DNA of 64,000 nt from Micromonospora sp. CP22. GTDB lineage: Bacteria > Actinomycetota > Actinomycetes > Mycobacteriales > Micromonosporaceae. How positions within the stretch are numbered: the stretch's first letter is position 1; each line of letters opens with the position of its first letter. The notes beneath the pieces were generated by a model. The model worked only from the letters and a program-made list of their open reading frames with translations, searched no databases and was not told where the DNA came from. Location of the stretch: the NCBI RefSeq assembly GCF_009712475.1, contig NZ_VCJO01000009.1:124001-188000 (forward strand). Direction: 5' to 3'. Positions 45,957-55,046 of the stretch are shown in pieces. A program made the position numbers and the translations under genes.

Positions 45957-47212
45957 CGGCCGACCTCTCTGGCGTACGCGCGAGCGGCAGCGATCCGCTC
46001 CACGGTTGACGGGTGGGACGCCGAGTACAGGTACTCCCAGCGGGGCGGATCGGGGTCGGAGAGGTTGATCGCGGACAGGCGTCGCTGCATCGACTCGAAC
46101 GCGACCGGGTCGGCGGTCAACGCCAACGCGTGTGCGTCGGCGCGGGCCTCGACCCGCCGTGACATCAGTGCCTGCACCGGGGCGAAGACCAGACCGGCCA
46201 CCGTGACCAGGGCCAGCAGCAACGGGAACGCCCGGGGTTGCGCCACTGAGTCGACGCCGGCCAGGCGCAACAGCGGCGGCCAGGAGCCGATCAGGTAGAG
46301 CGCCACCACGGCGACGGCCGCGCCGAGCGCGCCGGTGAGCGTGGCGACCGGTACGTCCCGATCCCGGGCGTGACCCAACTCGTGCGCCACCACCGCGGTC
46401 ACCTCGGCCGGTGTCGCCTCCCGCAGCAGGTTGTCGTAGACCACCACCCGACGGGTCGGCCCGAACCCCGAGACGTACGCGTTGACCGCCCGGGTACGCC
46501 GGGACGCGTCGGCCACGAGCACGTCGCGCACCGGCACCCCGTCGCGTTCGGCCAACTGGATGAGTTCACTGCGCAGCGGTGACGGCTCCATCGGGCTGAA
46601 CCGGTTGAAGACCGGCTCGACCAGCACCGGCAGCACGAAGGAGAGCAGCACCACCAGGGTGGCGGCACCGGCCGCGGCGAACGCCCACCACCAGCGGGGG
46701 GCGAGTCGCACCACGGTGTAGAAGCCGAGCAGCGCCACCGCGCCGATGACGGCGCTGATCGCGTACGACTTGAGCAGGTCGACCGCCCAGCCACCCCAGC
46801 CGTTGGTGGCCAGCCCGTAGCGGCTGAGCACGCTGTGCCGCCAGGCCGAGAACGGCAGCGTCACCAGGTCGGCGACGAACACCACGGCCAGCCCACCGAG
46901 GACGGCCTGGGCGGTCCAGTGGCCGCCGAAGGGACGCCCGGCCAGCTCGACCAGGCGGCTGCCCAGCGGGGTCAGACCGAGTGCCAGCGCCACCAGCAGC
47001 CCGACCCCGAGCGCGGCCCAGCCGCCGGGGCGCAACGCGGACCGGAACTGTCGGGCCCGCTCCACCTGCTCGCCCGGCAGGTCCCGCAGCGCGGCGAGCT
47101 GGTCGGCCCGAGGGGCCGGCGGGCGCTGCCACGGGATCAGCACCAGCGCCGCCACGAGCAGGGCGACGCCCAGTCCGGCCAGGGTCAGCAGCGCCCATCC
47201 GCGCGGGCTCAC
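45953..47212 (-). CDS. M48-family membrane metalloprotease (CAAX protease-like)
   Basis: 419 residues. Zinc motif HELGHARD (VVAHELGH) and a second-helix Glu ligand in the RRVEARADAHAL segment are intact. At least six membrane segments (two at the N-terminus, others before the zinc site) resemble the Ste24/HtpX group. It is a membrane-bound endopeptidase facing the cytoplasm. Coupled to the mannosyltransferase gene by overlap (45953-45956). Substrates unknown. Confidence 0.9.
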   Translation of the reverse strand: MSPRGWALLTLAGLGVALLVAALVLIPWQRPPAPRADQLAALRDLPGEQVERARQFRSALRPGGWAALGVGLLVALALGLTPLGSRLVELAGRPFGGHWTAQAVLGGLAVVFVADLVTLPFSAWRHSVLSRYGLATNGWGGWAVDLLKSYAISAVIGAVALLGFYTVVRLAPRWWWAFAAAGAATLVVLLSFVLPVLVEPVFNRFSPMEPSPLRSELIQLAERDGVPVRDVLVADASRRTRAVNAYVSGFGPTRRVVVYDNLLREATPAEVTAVVAHELGHARDRDVPVATLTGALGAAVAVVALYLIGSWPPLLRLAGVDSVAQPRAFPLLLALVTVAGLVFAPVQALMSRRVEARADAHALALTADPVAFESMQRRLSAINLSDPDPPRWEYLYSASHPSTVERIAAARAYAREVGR

Positions 47213-47369
47213 CGGGCCGCTCCGTTCGACGCCGACGAGCCGCCGCGAACCGACCCGTGGTCCGCCGTGCGCCTCATACCGCCGCTCCTGTCGCCATGGG
47301 CGCCCATCCTATGTCCCGGGCCTCGTCCGTCCCCCTACCACCAGGCGTGGCCGGGGGCGCGGCGACGGC

Positions 47370-48800
47370 TCAGGACCGCGACAGCCGGCGCAGCAGCGAG
47401 TCGGCCCCCAGCGGGTATGCCCCGTGCCGACGCACCCCGTCGGCGACCTCACGATCGGAGGAGACCACCACCACCGGACGCCCCGGGGGTTCGGCCCGGA
47501 CCAGCCGGCGGATCAGCTCGTCGGCGGTCTCGCCCTTACGGGAGAACAACACCCGCACCCCACGCGGAGTGGGCGGCAGGCCGTGCACCCGCTCGGCCCC
47601 GTCGAAGACGACAGTGACCTCGTCACCGGTCTGCGCGGCGATCCCGCCGAGGCCGGTGACCAGTCGCTTGCGCTGCTGTTCCAGGGACATCTCCCCGAAG
47701 CCGCGCTTGGTCACGTTGTAGCCGTCGACCACCAGGTGCGCCCGGGGCAGGGCCAGCAGTTGGTCCAGCCGGGCCGGGTCGTCGGTGTCCCGGGCGCGTA
47801 CGGCGGCCGTGGGGGCGGCGGGAGAGTCGGTGAACGAGTCGGCCACGAAGTCGGCGGGCAGTTTCTCGACCGGGTCCAGCGCCAGTTCCCGGCGCAGCCC
47901 GACGGCGGCCTGACTGATCGTCTCCAACAGCAGCCACAGGCGTGCGTCGTCGACCGAGCGGGCTTCCTTGGCGCTGCTGCGGGCCACCCCTGCCGCCGCC
48001 TCGGCTTCGGCCAGCCGGGCCCGGGTCCGCCGCAGTTCGGCGTCCGCGTCGGCGGCGGCGCGTGCGGCCCGGCCCCGCTCGGTGGCCAGCATCTCGTTCG
48101 CCTTGCGCTCCCGGGCCTGGCTCTCCCGCAGCGAACGGGCCAACTGCCGGGTCTCCTCGCGCAACTGGCCCAGTTCCTCGCGTACCCGGGCCAGTTCGTC
48201 GCGGAGCTTGTCGGCCTCGACCCGGGCCACCGCCCGATCGTGCTCGGCCCGGGTGGCCCGCTGCTCCGCCTGTCGGACCAGCTCGGCCACGACCGCGGTG
48301 TCCGCCTCGGCGCGGACCGCCGCCCCACTGGCGTCGATCAACTCCCGCCAGCCGCGCGGGCGGGCCAGGTAGGCCAGGGCGGCCACCTCGACCGGGTCGG
48401 CGGCGGCGGGGGCGGTGCCCTCCACCACGGCGGCACCCAGGTCACCGACGTCGGCCAGGACCCGGGCGGAGACGCGCTGCCGGAACAGCGGGTCGGCGGC
48501 GAGTTGCGCGGCGATCACCGGCGCACCGAGTCGGGCCCGCCGGTTCGGGGCGAACTTGGCGACCCGGCGCAGTGGGACGGGCACCTCGTCGGCCGGCAGG
48601 CTGGGCAGCACGGCGGCGGTGAGCGAGACGATCCGCTGCCGTACCGGCTCGGGCAGGCTCGGCTCCGGCTCCGGCTGCCCCGTCTCGGTCGTCTCCGCGT
48701 CGGCCACCGAGTCGTCGGCCGGGACGTCACCAGCCGCTGGCACCGCGACGACCTGCTCCTCCTGCGGGAGGTTGTCGTCGTGCGGCTCGGTGAGGGGCAT
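47370..48800 (-). CDS. NYN-domain RNA-binding/nuclease-like protein with coiled coil
   Basis: 476 residues from ATG 48800 (GGGAGAC upstream). Acidic, low-complexity N-terminus (about 1-60); helical domain (about 65-180); a long coiled coil (about 180-300, with many Glu/Arg/Leu heptads such as AELVRQAEQRATRAEHDRAV); and a C-terminal NYN/YacP-type PIN-like domain (HLVVDGYNVTKRGFGEM, TVVFDGAERVHG, LFSRKGETADELIRRLV, VVSSDREVADGVRRHG) with the catalytic Asp residues in place. The family is linked to RNA processing. It is divergent from the DEDD/GIY-YIG nuclease gene. Confidence 0.85.
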   Translation of the reverse strand: MPLTEPHDDNLPQEEQVVAVPAAGDVPADDSVADAETTETGQPEPEPSLPEPVRQRIVSLTAAVLPSLPADEVPVPLRRVAKFAPNRRARLGAPVIAAQLAADPLFRQRVSARVLADVGDLGAAVVEGTAPAAADPVEVAALAYLARPRGWRELIDASGAAVRAEADTAVVAELVRQAEQRATRAEHDRAVARVEADKLRDELARVREELGQLREETRQLARSLRESQARERKANEMLATERGRAARAAADADAELRRTRARLAEAEAAAGVARSSAKEARSVDDARLWLLLETISQAAVGLRRELALDPVEKLPADFVADSFTDSPAAPTAAVRARDTDDPARLDQLLALPRAHLVVDGYNVTKRGFGEMSLEQQRKRLVTGLGGIAAQTGDEVTVVFDGAERVHGLPPTPRGVRVLFSRKGETADELIRRLVRAEPPGRPVVVVSSDREVADGVRRHGAYPLGADSLLRRLSRS

Positions 48801-48926
48801 GTGGCAAGTCTCCCACCGCGACCGGGCCCACCGCCCGGTGGTGAGCCGATCTCTCATCCTAGACCGGTGGTGACCCGTGGGGCCGGTGGGGCGCGAGTGT
48901 CGGACCGGAACGTTACGGTGCCGCGG

Positions 48927-50681
48927 ATGGCAGCACAGGAGTTCCTCCAACCGGCGCTGGCCGGGCTCGACCCGACCGTCGACGGAGTCGACCCGACGCT
49001 GCCGCTCTACGCGACGACCTTCGTGGTGGTCGACCTGGAGACGACCGGCGGGGCCCCCGACGGCGGCGGCATCACCGAGATCGGCGCGGTCAAGGTGCGC
49101 GGCGGCGAGGAGCTGGGCGTGCTGGCCACCCTGGTCAATCCGGGGGTGCCGGTCCCACCCTTCATCACCGTGCTGACCGGCATCACCCAGGCGATGCTGC
49201 TGCCCGCACCGCCGATCGAACAGGTGCTGCCGAGTTTCCTGGAGTTCGTCTCCGACGCCGTGCTGGTCGCCCACAACGCGCCCTACGACGTCGGTTTCCT
49301 CAAGGCGGCCTGTGCGAAGCACGGCTACCGTTGGCCGAACCCACGGGTGCTGGACACGGCGGCCCTGGCCCGGCGGGTGCTGCTGCGGGACGAGGTACCC
49401 AACCGCAAGCTCGGCACCCTCGCCGCGTACTTCCGGGCCGCCACGCAGCCGACCCACCGGGCCCTGGACGACGCCCGGGCGACCGTCGACGTCCTGCACG
49501 GGCTCATCGGCCGCCTCGGCGGGCACCGGGTCGACACCATCGGCGACGCCATCGAGTTCGCCCGCGCGATCTCCCCGACCCAGCGCCGCAAGCGGCACCT
49601 GGCCGACGGGTTGCCCCGTTCCCCCGGCGTCTACATCTTCCGGGCCGCCGACGACCGGCCGCTCTACGTCGGCACCTCCCGGGACATCGCCACCCGGGTA
49701 CGCAGCTACTTCACCGCCGCCGAGAAACGCGCCCGAATTTCGGAGATGCTGGCCGCCGCCGAACGGGTGGAGGCGGTGGAGTGCGCGCACTCGCTGGAGG
49801 CCGAGGTGCGTGAGCTGCGGTTGATCGCGGCGCACGCGCCGCCGTACAACCGACGGTCGAAGTACCCGGAGCGGGTGGTGTGGCTGAAGTTGACCGACGG
49901 CCCGTACCCCCGGTTGTCGGTGGTCCGGGAGATCTCCCCGGGTGACCGCGCCTACCTCGGCCCGTTCACCTCGCGGCGGGCCGCCGAGTTGGCCGCCGCC
50001 GGTTTCCACGACGCGGTGCCCCTGCGCCAGTGCACCCACCGGTTGTCGCTGCGCACGGTCACGCCGGCCTGCGCGCTGGCCGAGCTGGGTCGCTGCCCGG
50101 CTCCCTGCGAGCACCGGATCTCCCCCGAGGAGTACGACGCCCGCGCGGTCACGCCGTTCGCCACCGCCACCACCGGTGATCCACAGCCGGTGGTCGACGC
50201 CCTGCTGGCCCGGATCGAGGCGCTCTCGGCGGGCCAGCGTTACGAGGAGGCGGCGACGTTGCGCTCCCGGCTGGCGGCGGTGCTGCGGGCCGCCGTACGC
50301 ATGCAGCGGCTCGCCGCGTTGACCGGGCTCGCCGAGGTGGCCGCCGCCCACCCGGCGACCGGCGGCGGGTGGGAGCTGGCGCTGGTACGGCACGGCCGAC
50401 TCGCCGGGGCCGGGGTGTCCCCACCCGGGGTCCATCCTCGACCGACGCTGGCCGCCATCCGGGCCACCGCCGAGACGGTGTCGCCGGGCCATGGCCCGGT
50501 CCCGGCCGCCAGTGCCGAGGAGTCGGAGCGAATCCTGTCCTGGTTGGAGCGACCGGAGACCAGGTTGGTCGAGATGTCGGCCGGCTGGGCCTCCCCGGTG
50601 GCCGGCGCGGCACGGTTCCGCGACCTGTTGACGAAGGCGGAGAGCGCGGCGTCCCCACAACTCTGGTCCGAACGCTCATGA
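48927..50681 (+). CDS. DEDD exonuclease fused to GIY-YIG/UvrC-like domain (Rv2191 type)
   Basis: 584 residues. The N-terminal DnaQ-like exonuclease (about 25-195) has FVVVDLETTGG (DxE), LVAHNAPYDVGFL and HRALDDARATVD. The next part is a GIY-YIG nuclease (about 228-310: GLPRSPGVYIFRAADDRPLY, VGTSRDIATRVRSYF) plus UvrC-like C-terminal segments including the Cys-rich CPAPCEHR and a UvrB-binding-like helix (EALSAGQRYEEAATLRSRL). The GIY motif reads GVYIF. Proteins of this architecture are called Cho-like and probably repair or process DNA. ATG 48927 lacks a strong RBS; GTG 48897 is an alternative. Confidence 0.9.
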   Translation: MAAQEFLQPALAGLDPTVDGVDPTLPLYATTFVVVDLETTGGAPDGGGITEIGAVKVRGGEELGVLATLVNPGVPVPPFITVLTGITQAMLLPAPPIEQVLPSFLEFVSDAVLVAHNAPYDVGFLKAACAKHGYRWPNPRVLDTAALARRVLLRDEVPNRKLGTLAAYFRAATQPTHRALDDARATVDVLHGLIGRLGGHRVDTIGDAIEFARAISPTQRRKRHLADGLPRSPGVYIFRAADDRPLYVGTSRDIATRVRSYFTAAEKRARISEMLAAAERVEAVECAHSLEAEVRELRLIAAHAPPYNRRSKYPERVVWLKLTDGPYPRLSVVREISPGDRAYLGPFTSRRAAELAAAGFHDAVPLRQCTHRLSLRTVTPACALAELGRCPAPCEHRISPEEYDARAVTPFATATTGDPQPVVDALLARIEALSAGQRYEEAATLRSRLAAVLRAAVRMQRLAALTGLAEVAAAHPATGGGWELALVRHGRLAGAGVSPPGVHPRPTLAAIRATAETVSPGHGPVPAASAEESERILSWLERPETRLVEMSAGWASPVAGAARFRDLLTKAESAASPQLWSERS

Positions 50682-50813
50682 GCAACTGTCCGATCGGACG
50701 ACGTCGACTCACTTACTCTGTTAAGGAAGTGCAGTCCTGCCCGTTTCGAGGGTCTGCTCCCGCTTGCCGGATTCCGGTGGTGGTGGCTCAGCAGGCGTGA
50801 GGGGGTGTCCCAG

Positions 50814-52601
50814 GTGGACGTCAACGCCGGACACGGCGGTGCCCTGGGCGGTGCACTCCCGACACAGCCCGGCGAGTTACCCCTGACCAAGCGACTCCGA
50901 TCGCTGCTCAGTTGGCCGAGCGCCGAGACCGAACCGGTCGGTCAACTGGTCCGCACCCACCGCAGCATCCACGCCGGCGCCGACCCCAGCGTGCTGCGCC
51001 GCGCCTACACCATCGCGGACAACATGCACCGTGGTCAGTTCCGCAAGAGCGGGGAGCCGTACATCACCCACCCGCTCGCGGTGGCCCAGATCTGCGCGGA
51101 ACTCGGCATGGACACCACCACCCTGGTCGCAGCGCTGCTGCACGACACGGTGGAGGACACCCGCTACACCCTCCAGGCCCTCGCCGAGGACTTCGACCAC
51201 GAGGTCGCCCACCTGGTCGACGGGGTGACCAAATTCGACAAGGCGTTCTACGGGCAGGCCGCCGAGGCGGAGACCATCCGCAAGATGATCATCGCGGCCG
51301 GCAAGGACGTCCGGGTGCTCATCATCAAGCTCGCCGACCGACTGCACAACATGCGCACCCTGGGCGTACGATCGGCCGCCTCCCGCGAACGCATCGCCCG
51401 CAAGACCCTTGAGGTGCTCGTTCCGCTCTGCGACCGGCTGGGCATCCAGACGCTCAAGCGGGAGTTGGACGACGTGGTGCTGCTGCACCTCGAACCGGAG
51501 GAGCACGCCCGCATCGCGCGGCACGTACACGACCGGCCCGGCTGGGACAGCTACCTCGCCGAGGTCGTCGCGCGCGCCAAGGTGGCGCTGCGGCGCAGCC
51601 GGGTCGACGCGGAGGTCGCGCCGCGCCCCCGGCACCTGTACTCGATCTGGAAGGACACCGTGGCCGGCGGCCACACCGTCCCGTTCGACTTGCCCCGCAT
51701 CACCATCGTGGTCGACGGCCCGGCGACCGACTGCTATGCGGCACTCGGCGCGGTGCACGGGCTGTGGCGGCCGGTGCCGGGCCGGTTCAAGGACTTCATC
51801 GCCTCGCCGAAGAACAACCTCTACCGCTCCCTGCACACCACCGTCTGCGGGCCGAGGGACCGCACCGTCGAGGTGCTGATCCGCACGGAGGAGATGCACC
51901 GTGCGGCCGAGTACGGGGTGGCCGCCGACTTCCGCTTCCCCCGCTCGGGCGGCGGCAAGACCAACTCCGGGCAACTCGACTGGCTGCGCCGGGTGCTGGA
52001 CTGGGAGCAGGACGCGGCCGACCCGGCCCAGTTCCTCCACTCGCTGCGCTGCGACCTGGCCGAGGCGCAGATCCAGGTGGTCGCCGAGGGGCGGCAGATC
52101 GTGCTGCCGGCCGGTGCCACCCCGGTCGACCTGGCGTACGAGTTGGGCACCGACCGGGGTGAACGATGTCTGGCGGCACGGGTCAACGGACGACTGGTCC
52201 CGCTCTCCTCCGAGCTCGAGGAGGGTGACGTGGTGGAGATCTTCACCGAGACCGACGAGGAGTGCAGCCTCGACGCCGAGGTGGCCCCACGCGGGCCGCG
52301 GCGGGAGTGGCTGGGCTTCGTCAAGTCGCCGCACGCGCAGATGCAGATCAACCGGTGGTTCGCCGAGCACAGCGAGCCGGGCATCACGATCAGCGACAAG
52401 GTACGCCTGGGCCGGGCCACCATCGGGCTGGCCCTGCGTCAGCACAACCGAGGGCTGGCCAGCGACCTGCCGCTGCTGCGCCTGTCGGAGGAACTCGGCT
52501 ACCCGGATCTGGAGACGCTGCTGGTCGCGGTCTTCGACCGGGTCATCGAGCCGGACGCCGTGGTGCGCCAACTCATCGACCTGGTCGACCACCGCCAGTG
52601 A
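50814..52601 (+). CDS. rshA: HD/RelA-synthetase-like protein, RshA type
   Basis: About 595 residues from GTG 50814 (GAGGGG upstream; GTG 50805 is also in frame). Order: HD hydrolase domain (about 50-200) with intact LLHDTVEDT, KLADRLHNMRTL; synthetase-like domain (about 240-360) with FKDFIASPKNNLYRSLHTTV and EVLIRTEEMHRAAEYGVAA; TGS domain (about 405-470). The synthetase segment lacks the canonical 'DL.A.R' sequence (here DLPRITIVVDG) and there is no C-terminal ACT domain, unlike RelA/SpoT of about 750-800 residues. It probably hydrolyses (p)ppGpp or acts as a regulator rather than being the main synthetase. Confidence 0.85.
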   Translation: MDVNAGHGGALGGALPTQPGELPLTKRLRSLLSWPSAETEPVGQLVRTHRSIHAGADPSVLRRAYTIADNMHRGQFRKSGEPYITHPLAVAQICAELGMDTTTLVAALLHDTVEDTRYTLQALAEDFDHEVAHLVDGVTKFDKAFYGQAAEAETIRKMIIAAGKDVRVLIIKLADRLHNMRTLGVRSAASRERIARKTLEVLVPLCDRLGIQTLKRELDDVVLLHLEPEEHARIARHVHDRPGWDSYLAEVVARAKVALRRSRVDAEVAPRPRHLYSIWKDTVAGGHTVPFDLPRITIVVDGPATDCYAALGAVHGLWRPVPGRFKDFIASPKNNLYRSLHTTVCGPRDRTVEVLIRTEEMHRAAEYGVAADFRFPRSGGGKTNSGQLDWLRRVLDWEQDAADPAQFLHSLRCDLAEAQIQVVAEGRQIVLPAGATPVDLAYELGTDRGERCLAARVNGRLVPLSSELEEGDVVEIFTETDEECSLDAEVAPRGPRREWLGFVKSPHAQMQINRWFAEHSEPGITISDKVRLGRATIGLALRQHNRGLASDLPLLRLSEELGYPDLETLLVAVFDRVIEPDAVVRQLIDLVDHRQ

Positions 52602-52674
52602 CAGCGGTGACCCGCGCCCTACCCGGCGTGGTCCTCATGGCGCGAACGTGCCTCGCGGCCACTAGCCTGTAGCC

Positions 52675-53217
52675 ATGATCCCCCGTAGCCGCCGCACCGG
52701 GCGCGCCGTCGCGTACCAGGTCTTCTATCGGCTCCCCCTGCCGGTACGACGTCGGCTGGTGCGGTTGGCGGTGCCCAAGTACATCGTCGGCGCCGTCACC
52801 CTGCTGCGGGACAGCGAGGCGACCGGGGCGGGACGGTTGCTGCTGCTGCGGCAGCCACCGGGGCGAGGATGGACCCTGCCTGCGGGGCTGCTGCAACGCC
52901 ACGAACACCCGGCGGTCGGTGCCGCCCGGGAACTGTTCGAGGAGACCGGTGTCCGGCTCTCCCCCACCCGGCTCACCCCGGCGGTGCCCAACGCCGTCGT
53001 CCACGCCAAGGGGTGGGTGGACGTGGTGTTCACCGCCGAGGTACCGGCGTCGAGCACCGAGCTGACCGTCGACGGCGCCGAGGTCTTCGAGGCGGCCTGG
53101 CACCCGCTGGACGACCTGCCGAAGCTGACCTGGCCGACCGCCCGCCTGCTCGGCTACTACGACATCGGTCCGCTGGCCGGGCAGTTCCCCCCGCCGCTGC
53201 CCGACACGACGCCATGA
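52675..53217 (+). CDS. Nudix hydrolase
   Basis: 180 residues. The Nudix box follows the GX5EX7REUXEEXGU rule: GLLQRHEHPAVGAARELFEE then TGV, preceded by RGWTLPAG. It hydrolyses a nucleoside diphosphate-linked compound; the substrate is not inferable. An amphipathic N-terminus (YQVFYRLPLPVRRRLVRLAVPK) may associate with the membrane. It overlaps the next gene by ATGA. Confidence 0.9.
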   Translation: MIPRSRRTGRAVAYQVFYRLPLPVRRRLVRLAVPKYIVGAVTLLRDSEATGAGRLLLLRQPPGRGWTLPAGLLQRHEHPAVGAARELFEETGVRLSPTRLTPAVPNAVVHAKGWVDVVFTAEVPASSTELTVDGAEVFEAAWHPLDDLPKLTWPTARLLGYYDIGPLAGQFPPPLPDTTP

Positions 53218-54125
53218 CCCGACCCGAGAGCGTCCGGCCGACCGGCGACCGGCCTGCTGACGCGCCCGAGGCAGCCGTGGCACCCGTCGACGGCATCTGC
53301 GCGGTGGTGCTCGCCGCCGGTGAGGGCACCCGGCTGCGCCCGCTGACCGAGCGGGTGCCCAAGGCGCTCTGCCCGGTGGGCAACGTGCCGCTGCTGGACC
53401 GGGCGCTGGCCCGGCTCGACGGCCTCGGCCTGAGCGGCCCGACGAGGGTCGCGGTCAACGCCTGCTATCTGGGCGACCAGGTGGTGGAGCGGGTGGGTTC
53501 CCGCGCGCACCTCTCGGTGGAGCCGGGCAGCCCGCTCGGCACCGCGGGTGGTGTGGGACGGCTGCGGGACTGGATCGACGGCCGGGGCGTCCTGGTGGGC
53601 AACGCCGACGCCTACCTGTCCGACCCGGCGGCACCGCCCGGCCCGGACATCGCCGCGCTGCTGGACGGCTGGGACGGCGACTCGGTACGCCTGCTCGGCC
53701 AGCCGGCCAGCGACCCGACGGCACCGGGCACCTTCGACGGGCACGTCTTCACCGGCTTCTCCCTGTTGCCGTGGCGGCTGGTCCGGGAGCTGCCCGCCAC
53801 CTTCGGCGACCTGGTCCGCGCGGTGTGGCGTCCGGCCGAGGCCGCCGGCAGGCTCGACGTGGTGCCGTTCCGGGGAACCTTCATCGACACCGGCACCCCC
53901 GCCGACTACCTCGCCGCGAACCTGCACGCCGCCGGTGGTGACAGCCTGATCGACCCGACCGCCAGGGTCACCGGCCGCTGTCACCGGTCCGTCGTCGGCG
54001 CGGGTGCCACCGTCCGGGGCACGGTCAGCCGCAGCGTGATCTGGCCGAACGCCACCGTCGACACCGGAGAGAATCTGCGGGACGTGATCCGGGTCGACGC
54101 CGACCTGACCGTCCCAGCCGCCTGA
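53214..54125 (+). CDS. sugar nucleotidyltransferase (NTP_transferase family)
   Basis: 303 residues. Signature AVVLAAGEGTRLRPLTERVPKAL with the nucleotide loop, PVGNVPLLDRALARL, EPGSPLGTAGGVG and VGNADAYLS. The C-terminal 60 residues look like a short left-handed beta-helix (DPTARVTGRCHRSVVGAGAT). It probably activates a sugar 1-phosphate to a nucleotide sugar (GDP-mannose or dTDP-glucose type); which one is unclear. Mannose activation would fit the PimB'-type gene nearby. It is coupled to the Nudix gene by ATGA at 53214-53217. Confidence 0.88.
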   Translation: MTRPESVRPTGDRPADAPEAAVAPVDGICAVVLAAGEGTRLRPLTERVPKALCPVGNVPLLDRALARLDGLGLSGPTRVAVNACYLGDQVVERVGSRAHLSVEPGSPLGTAGGVGRLRDWIDGRGVLVGNADAYLSDPAAPPGPDIAALLDGWDGDSVRLLGQPASDPTAPGTFDGHVFTGFSLLPWRLVRELPATFGDLVRAVWRPAEAAGRLDVVPFRGTFIDTGTPADYLAANLHAAGGDSLIDPTARVTGRCHRSVVGAGATVRGTVSRSVIWPNATVDTGENLRDVIRVDADLTVPAA

Positions 54126-54289
54126 CCCACCGCTGCGACCTCGCCGTCCGGACCCGCCGCTGGCACCGCGTCGTCACCGTCGGAGGCCGGAGCATCGCCG
54201 CCGCCGCGGCCATCACCCCGTCTCCCCATTGAGGACCCGCCGTCACTCTTCGTGCCGCCGGATCCACCACCACCTTGACCACACACCCC

Positions 54290-54414
54290 CTTTGCTCTGC
54301 TTCACCATACGCAACAGTTACTCTCCGCATCACCAACGACAGCGACCGCAACAGAGACCGTCATGACATCTCCGCAGCTCATCCGCCAGTTGCGTGGGTT
54401 GAAGCAGAGCAAAG
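54290..54414. repeat. 125-bp element with 26-bp terminal inverted repeats
   Basis: Left arm 54290-54315 (CTTTGCTCTGCTTCA...ACGCAAC) and right arm 54389-54414 pair with three mismatches over 26 bases; about 73 bases lie between. The sequence is AT-richer than its neighbours. It resembles a small non-autonomous mobile element, but no target-site duplication is evident, so a stable RNA hairpin is an alternative. Confidence 0.5.
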
Positions 54415-54465
54415 CGTGTCAGTGGGCAACTGGTCGTGGGCGAGGGACGCGGCTCAACCGTCACC

Positions 54466-54484
54466 CTCCGTATCGGATACGGAG
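54466..54484. promoter_or_regulatory. 19-bp palindrome, candidate operator
   Basis: CTCCGTATC-G-GATACGGAG is a perfect 19-bp palindrome with a single central base. It lies about 220 bases upstream of the RAM-domain gene and 50 bases after the inverted-repeat element. It is long enough for a dimeric regulator. Confidence 0.4.
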
Positions 54485-54705
54485 AGTTTCCTTCTCTGCT
54501 AGGGGGCGGCGGTTCTCACAGCGCACCGCAGCGGCGGTGCGGTCGGCATGTTCGGTCGGGCGTCGCCCGGGGCGGGGCGAGACGAGGTGCGGCATTCAGG
54601 GAACCGGTCGTCAGCCGGGCCGGGCCGGGCCCGGCTGACGACCGGCGGTGCTCCTGGTGCGGCACTAGCATGGGCTGCGACGCCGAACGAACGGAGAACC
54701 CTTCA

Positions 54706-54993
54706 GTGATCACCGCGATCGTGCTGATCGACTGCGCCACCGACTCGATTCCCGAGGTGGCCGAGGCGCTTGCGAACCTGCCCGGAGTGAGCGAGGTGTA
54801 CTCGGTGGCCGGGCACGTGGACCTGATCGCCATGGTCCGGGTCCGCGAGTTCGACGAGATCGCGCAGATCATCGCGGGCAGCATCTCGAAGGTGCCGGGG
54901 GTGCTCAACACCGAGTCGCACATCGCCTTCCGCGCGTACTCCCGGCATGACCTGGAGGAAGCCTTCGCCATCGGGCTGGGCAACGCCGACTGA
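54706..54993 (+). CDS. stand-alone RAM (Lrp/AsnC ligand-binding) domain protein
   Basis: 95 residues: VITAIVLIDCATDSIPEVAEALANLPGVSEVY, VAGHVDLIAMVRVREFDEIA and ISKVPGVLNTESHIAFRAY match the Lrp/AsnC C-terminal effector domain, written here in parts. There is no helix-turn-helix, so it is a RAM-only protein that probably binds an amino acid or regulates by oligomerisation. GTG 54706 follows GGAG by nine bases. Confidence 0.9.
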   Translation: MITAIVLIDCATDSIPEVAEALANLPGVSEVYSVAGHVDLIAMVRVREFDEIAQIIAGSISKVPGVLNTESHIAFRAYSRHDLEEAFAIGLGNAD

Positions 54994-54997
54994 CCGC

Positions 54998-55030
54998 GAG
55001 CCGGCCCACCCAGGCTGGGTGGGCCGGCTC
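54998..55030. terminator. bidirectional hairpin terminator
   Basis: A perfect 15-bp stem (GAGCCGGCCCACCCA at 54998-55012 with its complement at 55016-55030) closes a GGC loop between the convergent RAM-domain and DUF4142 genes. Confidence 0.75.
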
Positions 55031-55046
55031 GTCACGTACCGCCGGA

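Larger units (their letters stand above)
54126..54705. other. 580-bp intergenic region with inverted repeats
   Basis: No convincing gene; several overlapping open frames are shadows. It contains the 125-base element bounded by 26-base inverted repeats (54290-54414), the palindrome at 54466-54484 and a small Pro/Gly-type GC tract (54610-54640). The repeats suggest a mobile-element remnant or a complex regulatory leader for the RAM-domain gene at 54706. Confidence 0.45.

Noticed and set aside
48801..50660. N-terminal extension of the NYN-domain frame
   Set aside because: It reads antisense to the DEDD/GIY-YIG nuclease gene; ATG 48800 has a good RBS.
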